From positions 1 through 64,000 of the forward strand of contig JAKOVX010000007.1 in the NCBI GenBank assembly GCA_029781855.1: a stretch of 64,000 nt of DNA, in the 5' to 3' direction. Both the position numbers and the translations under genes were made by a program. The notes below the pieces were generated by a model. The model did not search any database and was not told where the DNA came from. It saw nothing but the letters and a program-made list of their open reading frames with translations. This DNA comes from Acidobacteriota bacterium (lineage in GTDB: Bacteria > Acidobacteriota > Blastocatellia > Pyrinomonadales > Pyrinomonadaceae). Positions 18,744 to 27,599 of this stretch are shown one piece after another; position 1 is the first letter of the stretch, and the number at the start of each line of letters is the position of its first letter.

Positions 18744-18760
18744 TCGGTGATCATAAATTT

Positions 18761-18836
18761 TGGTGATCCGAGCAGGACTCGAACCTGCGACCCAGTGGTT
18801 AAAAGCCACTTGCTCTACCGACTGAGCTATCGGACC
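18761..18836 (-). tRNA. tRNA-Lys (anticodon TTT)
   Basis: On the minus strand a full cloverleaf can be read: acceptor GGTCCGA paired with TCGGATC (one G-T), D arm with AGCTCAGTCGGTAGAGC, anticodon stem AGTGG/CCACT around the loop CTTTTAA with anticodon TTT, TTCGAGTC T loop, and an encoded CCA end. A terminator follows. Upstream on the same strand a 7-bp perfect hairpin (18840-18859) and a weak TTTACG/TACTAT pair with 17-bp spacing may form its promoter region. Confidence 0.95.
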
Positions 18837-19037
18837 ACACGGCTGCCGTGAAGCAGCCGAATTGAAAATAGTACAACAAATACAGCAAACCGTAAAACTC
18901 AGACAGGCGCAAATCGCGAAAACTTGTTTGACCTTAAGGAGACCGCCTCGGAATCTCGTGTCTCTCCGGGGCCACTCTTCGTCTCTCGCGTAACACTTTT
19001 TCGATTTCCTTTATCGGTTTTGAGATATTCTAAGGGC

Positions 19038-21560
19038 ATGTCGTCAACGGAATCGAACGATGCACCAATAACGCCGGGTAACTTGCCCGATGCAAACGGC
19101 CTTTCCGCCTCGGAGGCGGCACGTCGCCTGATTCAATACGGCCCCAACGACCCTGTCAAAAAACAGGAACGTTCACGTTTCGTCCAGTTCTTGCTGCTCT
19201 TCGCTCAACCGCTGATCGCGATCCTGCTGGTTGCGAGCGCGGTCTCCGCCTTCGTCGGAGAAGCGGTTAATGCGGCGATCATTCTAGTGATGGTTCTGCT
19301 CGGGATCATCCTGAATTTTATTCAAACCTCCCGGTCACAAAACGCGGCTGAGGCACTGAAACGCGAAGTTTCGCTGACCGCGACAGTTCGACGCGACGGT
19401 AATTGGGCCGAAGTCCCGAGACGCGAGGTTGTGCCCGGCGACCTCGTCAGACTGTCGGCAGGTGATCTGGTACCCGCGGATGCCCGGTTGGTCGAGACCC
19501 ACGGGCTGCACGTTTCCGAATCCGCCCTTACCGGCGAATCGCTACCAGTCGAAAAGACGGTGAACGACGCCGACCCACGACAGTCAACCGTCTTTTTGGG
19601 AACCTCGGTGATAAGCGGCACCGCGACGGCGATCGTCGAGGCAACCGGGAGCTCGACCGTTTTTGGCGATATTGCCAAACGGTTGACGGACACGGTACCG
19701 GAGACCGATTTTGAACGCGGGACTCGGCGATTCGGCTTTCTGATAATGCGTGTCATTTTCTTTCTGGTGATATTTGTACTGATCATCAACGTCCTTATGC
19801 ATCGGGACGTGCTCGAATCCCTGTTCTTTTCGATCGCTCTTGCTGTTGGGCTCACCCCTGAGTTCCTGCCGATGATCACGGCCGTCACTTTGGGCCAGGG
19901 AGCCGTGCGGATGGCAAAGCACAAGGTCATCGTCAAGCATCTCGCCGCGATGCAAAATCTCGGCAGCATGGATGTCCTATGCAGCGACAAGACCGGAACG
20001 CTGACAAGCGGTGTCTTGTCGCTTGAAAGTCACGTTGATCCAAGGGGCGCACCGTCCGAAGAGGTATTTCGACTTGCGTACCTAAATTGCTCGTTCCAGA
20101 CCGGGATACCGAATGCCGTCAACCAAGCTATTGCCGCCAAAGGCGATCCCCTCGACGACGCAATACGTGTCCACGAACCGCTTGGATTGGCTGGTTATTC
20201 GATCGTGGACGAAGTTCCCTTCGATTTTGAGCGTCGACGGGCATCGGTAGTCGTTGAAAATGACGGGGTACGAACGATAATTTGCAAAGGCGCTCCCGAG
20301 AGCATCTTCTCGGCGTGCGGAACCTATGACGCGGGCAGCGGACCGCTACCGTTCGATGAGATATCAAAGGCGTCTTGCAAAGCCGTATTTGACGGCTTCG
20401 GAGAAAAGGGCCAACGGGTACTCGCCGTCGCGTCCCGAAAAGTAGAATCGAAAGACCACTATGATGTATCGGACGAGGTCGGATTAACACTCAACGGATT
20501 CCTTACTTTTGCGGATGAACCGCTACCTTCAGCCGCGTCCGCGGTGAAAGCACTTGCGAAAGATGGCGTCTTGGTAAAGATCCTTACCGGCGATAACGAA
20601 CTGGTGGCACGTCACGTTTGCCAGCAGGTCGGACTTTCGACCGACAAGATCGTTCTTGGTGATGATATTGACCACATGAACGATGCAGCTCTGGGCCATG
20701 TTGCCGAAAACGTGAGCATCTTTGCCCGCGTCTCGCCGATGCAAAAGAACCGCATCCTGATGGCGCTGAAAAGCCGCGGCCACGTCGTCGGATATCTCGG
20801 TGATGGGATCAACGATGCACCGTCGCTGCGAGCGGCGGATGTTGGTATTTCGGTTTCGACCGCAACCGACGTGGCGAAGGACTCGGCCGAGATCGTCATG
20901 CTTGAACGCGGACTCGGTGTGCTTCACCGCGGAATTCTCGAAGGCCGCAAATCGTTTGGGAACGTGATGAAGTATCTGCTGATGGGCACCAGTTCGAATT
21001 TTGGAAACATGTTCAGCATGGCAGGTGCTTCGCTTTTCCTGCCGTTCCTGCCGATGTTACCGACGCAGATCCTGCTGAACAATTTTCTGTACGACCTTGC
21101 TCAGATCACGATCCCGACAGACAACGTTGACAGTTCGTACATCCGGAAACCGCAGCATTGGGACATTACGTTGATACGCAATTTCATGCTGGTGATCGGC
21201 CCGATCAGTTCGATCTATGATTTTTTGACGTTCTATGTTCTGCTCACTTATTTCCACGCCGCCGAGCGTGAATTTCATACCGGTTGGTTCGTCGAGTCTC
21301 TGGCAACTCAGACGGCGGTGGTCTTTGTGATACGTACAGTCGGCAACCCGTTCAAGAGCCGCCCAAGCCGCATGCTCACTTTGACCGTGGTCACAGTGAT
21401 TCTTATTTCGATCATCCTACCCTACACGCCGCTCGGACCGATCCTCGGCTTCGTCGCGCTACCGTTCGGGTATTTCGTGTTTTTGGCGGGAGCAACGGCG
21501 ACGTACATGTTCTTGGTAGAGATCGTCAAGCGAAGGTTAATGGGGCGTTTTGTGAAGTGA
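19038..21560 (+). CDS. mgtA: Magnesium-translocating P-type ATPase
   Basis: P3B-type P-ATPase of 840 residues that imports Mg2+ across the inner membrane. Visible in order are the N-terminal cytoplasmic part (SASEAARRLIQYGPND), the first membrane pair, the actuator loop with ALTGESLPVEK, the phosphorylation site SDKTGTLTSG, the nucleotide domain with ICKGAPESIF, the hinge GDGINDAPSLRAADVGISV, and the C-terminal membrane helices. The frame opens 38 codons earlier, but the ATG at 19038 starts a normal N-terminus and a TATTCT hexamer ends six bases before it, which suggests a leaderless transcript. No M-box-like leader is evident. Convergent with the GNAT gene. Confidence 0.92.
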   Translation: MSSTESNDAPITPGNLPDANGLSASEAARRLIQYGPNDPVKKQERSRFVQFLLLFAQPLIAILLVASAVSAFVGEAVNAAIILVMVLLGIILNFIQTSRSQNAAEALKREVSLTATVRRDGNWAEVPRREVVPGDLVRLSAGDLVPADARLVETHGLHVSESALTGESLPVEKTVNDADPRQSTVFLGTSVISGTATAIVEATGSSTVFGDIAKRLTDTVPETDFERGTRRFGFLIMRVIFFLVIFVLIINVLMHRDVLESLFFSIALAVGLTPEFLPMITAVTLGQGAVRMAKHKVIVKHLAAMQNLGSMDVLCSDKTGTLTSGVLSLESHVDPRGAPSEEVFRLAYLNCSFQTGIPNAVNQAIAAKGDPLDDAIRVHEPLGLAGYSIVDEVPFDFERRRASVVVENDGVRTIICKGAPESIFSACGTYDAGSGPLPFDEISKASCKAVFDGFGEKGQRVLAVASRKVESKDHYDVSDEVGLTLNGFLTFADEPLPSAASAVKALAKDGVLVKILTGDNELVARHVCQQVGLSTDKIVLGDDIDHMNDAALGHVAENVSIFARVSPMQKNRILMALKSRGHVVGYLGDGINDAPSLRAADVGISVSTATDVAKDSAEIVMLERGLGVLHRGILEGRKSFGNVMKYLLMGTSSNFGNMFSMAGASLFLPFLPMLPTQILLNNFLYDLAQITIPTDNVDSSYIRKPQHWDITLIRNFMLVIGPISSIYDFLTFYVLLTYFHAAEREFHTGWFVESLATQTAVVFVIRTVGNPFKSRPSRMLTLTVVTVILISIILPYTPLGPILGFVALPFGYFVFLAGATATYMFLVEIVKRRLMGRFVK

Positions 21561-21596
21561 TTTGCGGATTGTCCGGCTACCGCTTCGAGTTTCCTG

Positions 21597-22064
21597 CTAT
21601 GTCAGCCTCAGTTCCATCCTTACGTCAGCTCTAACATAGAGCGAATCGGGATCCGTTGGAGTTTCGACGAAACCATGCTTTCGATAAAGTGCGAGCGCGG
21701 GGGCCAATTTTCTGTGCGATTCCAGGAAAATGTAATCGACCCGTTTCTGTTTGGCCCATTCAAGGGAGCGAGTCATTAGGCTGTCACCGATCCCGCGGCC
21801 CTGATAATTTGGCGAAACCGCCATTTTGGTTAATTCCAGGCCGTTCCCGGCCGATGGGATAAGGGCGACGGTTCCGGCGGCGGCTCCATCTGCCAACGCC
21901 ATGAATATCTGCCCGCCCGGCTCGATGACAAACCGTTTCGGATCGTCCAGTATCTCGCGATCGTGTTTTTCGACGGCGAAATACCTCTCGATCCACTCAT
22001 AGTTCAACGACGCGAAATCCGCGGACCATTCGTCGCTGAATTCGACGATCTCGATCACTGCCAT
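21597..22064 (-). CDS. GNAT-family N-acetyltransferase
   Basis: A 155-residue acetyl-CoA-dependent acetyltransferase. The core shows IFMALADGAAAGTVALI (beta strands 3-4), LTKMAVSPNYQGRGIG with the acetyl-CoA pyrophosphate loop QGRGIG near residue 90, then LMTRSLEWAKQKR and the C-terminal LYRKHGFVE. Length is normal for a single-domain GNAT. The start lies four bases after the purA stop, so it is likely translated from the purA transcript. The substrate cannot be read from the sequence; small amines, amino acids or protein N-termini are all possible. Confidence 0.85.
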   Translation of the reverse strand: MAVIEIVEFSDEWSADFASLNYEWIERYFAVEKHDREILDDPKRFVIEPGGQIFMALADGAAAGTVALIPSAGNGLELTKMAVSPNYQGRGIGDSLMTRSLEWAKQKRVDYIFLESHRKLAPALALYRKHGFVETPTDPDSLYVRADVRMELRLT

Positions 22065-22067
22065 CTC

Positions 22068-23378
22068 TCAGTGGAACCATCCCTCCATCACGGAATCGCC
22101 TAAGATTATCGTCTGATCGCGCTCCGGGCCGGTTGAAATCAGGCCGATCTCGACGCCAATCGTTTCCGACAAAAATCGAACGTACTTTTGCGCATTTTCA
22201 GGCAGTTTGGCAAATTCGGTCGTTCCGACCGTATCGCTCATCCAGCCGGGTAGCGATTCGTAGATCGGCTTGATCCTAAGCAACTCGCTCGAAACTGCGG
22301 GGAAAGTGTCGACCCGACGACCGTCGATCTCGTAACCGACACACACCTTGATCTCCTCCAGCGCATCGAGAACGTCAAGCTTAGTAAGGGCGACCGAATC
22401 GAATCCGTTGAGTTCGGCGGCGTAACGCGTCGCAACCGCATCGAACCATCCGCACCGGCGTGGCCGCTTTGTCACCGAACCGTATTCGTTGCCTCGCTGA
22501 CGGATGAGATTGGCCATATCTTCTTCGGCATCAACCATTTCGGTAGGAAACGGCCCTTCGCCCACACGAGTAGCGTAGGTACGCACGATGCCGAGGACGC
22601 CGGTGATGTGATGCGGCGGAATACCGGCGCCGACGGACGCTCCGCCCGCCGTCGGGTTCGATGACGTCACATACGGATATGTGCCGTGATCCACGTCGAG
22701 AAGTGTCGCCTGGGCTCCCTCGAGCAGGATCTTTTTATTTGCTTTTCGCGCTTCGGCAAGGAAATGGGATGTCTCGCTGACAAATGGCCGCATCCGCTCG
22801 ACGAGCGGGGTAATTTCCGCCAGGATCTCATCGGCACGAAGCGGCGGCTGACCGAAAAGTACAATGATCCGGTTCGCCTCCTCAAGATTTCGTTCGACCC
22901 GGAGTTTCAAAAGTTCGGGATTCATTGCGTCCGCGACGCGAATGCCGCGTCTTCCGGCCTTGTCTTCGTACGCCGGCCCGATTCCCCGGAGCGTCGTGCC
23001 GATCTTTTCGTTACCGAGTCGTTCTTCGGATGTATGATCGAGGGCACGATGATACGGCATTATCAGGTGGGCACGACTCGAAACCTTGAGCCTTTCCGGC
23101 GTAACGGAAATTCCCTTTTCCTGGATCTGATCGACCTCTTCGAAAAACGCCTTAGGATCGATGACCATCCCGTTCCCGAGCACACATGTCTTGTCCGGAT
23201 GAATGATGCCTGACGGCAAAAGCCTTAAAACAAATGCCTTGTCGCCAACATACACGCTATGTCCGGCATTGTGCCCGCCCTGATACCGCGACACGATATC
23301 GAACCGGTCCGCGAGCAGGTCAACGACCTTTCCTTTTCCCTCATCGCCCCACTGGGCACCAATAATTACAATGATCAT
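22068..23378 (-). CDS. purA: Adenylosuccinate synthetase
   Basis: GTP-dependent enzyme that joins IMP and aspartate, the first step from IMP to AMP. The 436-residue product has the GDEGKGK P-loop near residue 11, YQGGHNAGHSV with the catalytic His, TLRGIGPAYEDKAGRRGIR, KKILLEGAQATLLDVDHGTYP, and the substrate loop TKRPRRCGWFDAVATRYA. The frame extends 15 codons upstream, but MIIVIIGAQWGDEGKGK is the standard family start, so the ATG at 23378 is chosen. Thirty bases separate it from glgA, in the same direction. Confidence 0.95.
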   Translation of the reverse strand: MIIVIIGAQWGDEGKGKVVDLLADRFDIVSRYQGGHNAGHSVYVGDKAFVLRLLPSGIIHPDKTCVLGNGMVIDPKAFFEEVDQIQEKGISVTPERLKVSSRAHLIMPYHRALDHTSEERLGNEKIGTTLRGIGPAYEDKAGRRGIRVADAMNPELLKLRVERNLEEANRIIVLFGQPPLRADEILAEITPLVERMRPFVSETSHFLAEARKANKKILLEGAQATLLDVDHGTYPYVTSSNPTAGGASVGAGIPPHHITGVLGIVRTYATRVGEGPFPTEMVDAEEDMANLIRQRGNEYGSVTKRPRRCGWFDAVATRYAAELNGFDSVALTKLDVLDALEEIKVCVGYEIDGRRVDTFPAVSSELLRIKPIYESLPGWMSDTVGTTEFAKLPENAQKYVRFLSETIGVEIGLISTGPERDQTIILGDSVMEGWFH

Positions 23379-23407
23379 ATTAATATTCGACGACGGACCA
23401 TTAGGGA

Positions 23408-24829
23408 TCAAACCAAGGTCCAATTATATAGCTCCACATAGTTCCGCGCGGCATTTTCCCACGAATTATCGACCGCCATTCCGTTACGTTGGATCTTGGC
23501 CCATGCTTCTTTGTCGGCATATGCAAAACGGGCTTCGTAGATCTTTTCAAGGAGTTTGTCCGATCGATATTCGTTGAATTTGAAGCCGTTCCCCGTCTCA
23601 CTCACGGCATCCCAATTCTGCACCGTATCATCGAGGCCCCCAACTGCACGAACGATCGGAACGGTACCGTATCTCAATGAATACATTTGGTTTAGGCCGC
23701 ACGGTTCGAATCTTGACGGCATTACGAACATATCGGCACCCGCCTCGATCAGATGGGCAAGGCTCTCGTTGTAGCCAATATAAACTCCGACCCTTGACGG
23801 AGCGTAGTCCCGAAGCGATTGAAGAAAGTTCTCCGAATCCTTTTCCCCCGACCCGAGAGCAATAAAAAATCCGCCCGCCGCGAGGATGTCGCCCACACCT
23901 TGCCTTATAAGCTCAACGCCTTTTTGAGACGTCAGCCTCGTAACGCTCGCGTAGATGGGCCGGTCCATTTCCTGAGGTAGATAGAACCTATCTAGTAACG
24001 CCCTCTTGCATTCGGCCTTGCCGCTAAGATCGTTGATCGAAAAGTGCGCGGGCAGCTCACGATCCGTTTCCGGGTTCCAGACCTCATAATCCACGCCGTT
24101 GGTGATCCCGATCAAGCGGTTCGCACGCTGTCGCGTAAGCCAATCCAGGCCGTAGCCGTTCTCGGGTGTTTGTATCTCACGTGAATATCGCCGGGAAACT
24201 GTCGAAAGCGTGTCAGACACCTCAAGCCCCGCCTTCATCGCCGAGGCATATCCGTTGAAACTGAATGCGGCTCTGGCAAACTCAGAGGTGAACCCTAAAC
24301 TTGGTAATTCACCCATACCAAAACCGCCCTGATACGCCATGTTATGGATGGAAAAAACCGTCCGTGTGTTTCGCCAGTACGGTTCGAACTGCCTTCTGGC
24401 TGCAAGTTCCACAGCTGCAAATCCGCAATGCCAGTCGTTGAGATGGACGATGTCAGGAGCTGCTCCTAGCCGTTCGATCAAGGCCAGAGCGGCGTGATTG
24501 AAAAATGCAAAACGTTCGTGATCTTCGACGTAACCGTAGATGGAATCGCGATGAAACAGCGAGGGCGCGTCGATCAAAAAAGTCGGCGAACCGTTGGCTT
24601 CGCTGTAGAATGCTTTCGCGGGATACGGCTTCCCTTTCCAGGTGACCCAGAGGTCATCGACCGCCGTATGCCAGAGATATTCGCCTTTCGTCTGCCAATA
24701 ACAAGGGGTGATCAGGAATGCGTCGACGCCGACCTGCCGAAGAGCTTTCGGCAACGCGCCGGCGACGTCGCCGAGACCTCCGGTCTTGGAGTACGGTACG
24801 GCCTCAGCGGAAATTACGGCTACACGCAT
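23408..24829 (-). CDS. glgA: Glycogen synthase (GT5)
   Basis: ADP-glucose-dependent glycogen/starch synthase of 473 residues. The N-terminal Rossmann domain starts with VISAEAVPYSKTGGLGDVAG, which contains the KTGGL sugar-nucleotide loop. The C-terminal domain shows TRLTSQKGVELI and FVMPSRFEPCGLNQMYSLR with the conserved Glu-rich donor site. Length is typical. No other glycogen gene is adjacent. The intergenic repeat element at 24841-24909 lies just upstream, between this gene and rho, so its transcription probably continues from rho or starts inside that repeat. Confidence 0.95.
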   Translation of the reverse strand: MRVAVISAEAVPYSKTGGLGDVAGALPKALRQVGVDAFLITPCYWQTKGEYLWHTAVDDLWVTWKGKPYPAKAFYSEANGSPTFLIDAPSLFHRDSIYGYVEDHERFAFFNHAALALIERLGAAPDIVHLNDWHCGFAAVELAARRQFEPYWRNTRTVFSIHNMAYQGGFGMGELPSLGFTSEFARAAFSFNGYASAMKAGLEVSDTLSTVSRRYSREIQTPENGYGLDWLTRQRANRLIGITNGVDYEVWNPETDRELPAHFSINDLSGKAECKRALLDRFYLPQEMDRPIYASVTRLTSQKGVELIRQGVGDILAAGGFFIALGSGEKDSENFLQSLRDYAPSRVGVYIGYNESLAHLIEAGADMFVMPSRFEPCGLNQMYSLRYGTVPIVRAVGGLDDTVQNWDAVSETGNGFKFNEYRSDKLLEKIYEARFAYADKEAWAKIQRNGMAVDNSWENAARNYVELYNWTLV

Positions 24830-24840
24830 AACGATTGAAT

Positions 24841-24909
24841 CACAAATAGTAAATCGTGAATCGTAAGCATCGTCAAACGACGTTTACGATTCACGATCAC
24901 TCATTCACA
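24841..24909. repeat. Inverted heptad-repeat element between rho and glgA
   Basis: Four degenerate 7-nt units (CACAAAT, AGTAAAT, CGTGAAT, CGTAAGC), a 13-nt core (24869-24881) and four units in opposite sense (GTTTACG, ATTCACG, ATCACTC, ATTCACA). The inner arms give a perfect 14-bp inverted repeat at 24853-24866 and 24884-24897. No T-run follows, so a plain terminator is unlikely. Confidence 0.8.
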
Positions 24910-24920
24910 AAATTCGGCGA

Positions 24921-26315
<1,395 letters not shown>

Positions 26316-26537
26316 GTCAGTCTGTAGATTTGGGGGTCGATCGTAATGTGTTGAACACTTTTGGGATTATTCGAATTGTTCTGCCGGATCTAGCTGCATT
26401 CCGTTCGGAAAAGCGATCAATGCGGCGATAATCGAATGGATTGTATAGAGTAATAACAAAGATTCCAGCCTTCGCGGCTTGAAAAGAAACCCTGAGCTTA
26501 AGGGATACTTTATGTTTACAACATTCAGAGTTATAAA

Positions 26538-27131
26538 TCAACCTAATTTTGAACTTTTATTTATCTCGGCCTCGATCGCCGACCAAACGGCATCACGGCC
26601 CTTGCCGGAGGTCGCTGAATAGGCGATCACACTGGGGCCAGACAGTATTCTGCTGATCTCCTCAAGATTCTTAACGAGTTGATTATTTGAAAGTTTATCC
26701 GCCTTTGTCGCCACGATTATCGATGGTTTGTTACCGTACGAGAGCCACTCGTGAAGCTGCCGATCGAGCTCGGTCGGCTTGTGACGGGAATCCACGAGCT
26801 GAATAGATAGTGCCAATTCCTGTCGTTCAGAAAGGTACTGTTCGGCCATTCGCCCCCAATCCGCCCGCATCGTCTTCGAAACCTTAGCGTATCCATATCC
26901 CGGAAGATCCGCAAAATAAAAGCGATCATTGACCAGGAAGAAATTGATGCTTTGAGTCCGGCCCGGCGTGTTCGAGGTTCGGGCGAGTCCCTTTCGATTC
27001 AGCAGCGAATTCAGCAATGACGACTTGCCTACATTCGAGCGACCGAGAAACGCGATCTCAGGCCGACCGTCGGTTATCCAATGGCTCCGGTCGAAAGCGC
27101 TCTTGACGAATTCGGCTGAGGTGATCTTCAT
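26538..27131 (-). CDS. engB: Ribosome biogenesis GTPase EngB (YihA/YsxC)
   Basis: Small TRAFAC GTPase of 197 residues, needed for large-subunit ribosome assembly. The G motifs are GRSNVGKSSL (G1), NTPGRTQS (G2), DLPGYG (G3) and ATKADK (G4), with SATSGKG as G5. The frame runs 17 codons further upstream into the preceding gene, but the ATG at 27131 gives the usual KITSAEFVKSAF start 11 bases after the preceding stop. It lies in a run lon, unknown gene, engB, all on the minus strand. Confidence 0.94.
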   Translation of the reverse strand: MKITSAEFVKSAFDRSHWITDGRPEIAFLGRSNVGKSSLLNSLLNRKGLARTSNTPGRTQSINFFLVNDRFYFADLPGYGYAKVSKTMRADWGRMAEQYLSERQELALSIQLVDSRHKPTELDRQLHEWLSYGNKPSIIVATKADKLSNNQLVKNLEEISRILSGPSVIAYSATSGKGRDAVWSAIEAEINKSSKLG

Positions 27132-27142
27132 TGCGGGAAGAC

Positions 27143-27586
27143 CTACACGCCTCTTGCCATTTCGGCACGAGCTGCCATCCATGCCTTCATTTGTTCACGG
27201 CGAGCGGCGAGCATCTCGAGGGCGTTAGGCTGCCGCATCAACAAATCCTCAAGGTGTTTCATCACGCGCGGACTGCCAAGCCGGGTTCTGAGATCGTCGA
27301 GAAAGGGCTGGACCTTGCAAAACACAACAACCGATTCGCCGGCAGAGTCCATGAACATCTCTTCGTCGATCGCTCCGCGGTTTACAAAGCTCGCCGCCAT
27401 ATCCCAATAGCTCGTGACCATTCGATACTTTGCGCTTGTCTCGGCATCGATCATCGCTTTCATGATGTCGTCGACGCTCTCGGGAAAGAACGAGATGAAC
27501 CAAGCGCGGGACTCGCGCATCTTTTCTTCGCGGCGAAGCTCGTATAGTCGCAGGATCAGCTCAGCTGAGTGTACTTCTTTGCTCAT
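27143..27586 (-). CDS. Uncharacterised 147-residue protein between lon and engB
   Basis: No family was recognised with confidence. The product is soluble, helix-rich and without signal peptide or membrane segment. It opens with SAELILRLYELRREEKMRE and contains aromatic-rich WFISFFPESVDDIMKAM and VTSYWDMAASFVNRGAIDEEMF, a pattern faintly like DUF4760-type proteins. Codon use and tight spacing (13 bases after lon, 11 before engB) support a real gene in the same transcript. The frame continues 44 codons upstream into lon, but the ATG at 27586 avoids that overlap. Confidence 0.7.
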   Translation of the reverse strand: MSKEVHSAELILRLYELRREEKMRESRAWFISFFPESVDDIMKAMIDAETSAKYRMVTSYWDMAASFVNRGAIDEEMFMDSAGESVVVFCKVQPFLDDLRTRLGSPRVMKHLEDLLMRQPNALEMLAARREQMKAWMAARAEMARGV

Positions 27587-27599
27587 ATTTCGTTCTATT

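Noticed and set aside
18551..18851. Two overlapping short open frames before tRNA-Lys
   Set aside because: They run into the tRNA gene on the other strand, have no ribosome binding site and no domain.
18846..19037. Possible magnesium riboswitch (M-box) before mgtA
   Set aside because: I could not find the conserved M-box segments, and a -10 hexamer next to the ATG argues for a leaderless transcript.
24853..24897. Palindrome after rho as a simple terminator
   Set aside because: No T-run on the rho side, and the repeats extend beyond the stem with a 7-nt period, so a repeat element explains it better.
26317..26541. Short open frame (74 codons) in the rho leader
   Set aside because: Codon use and composition do not look coding, no ribosome site, and it lies in a plausible leader region.
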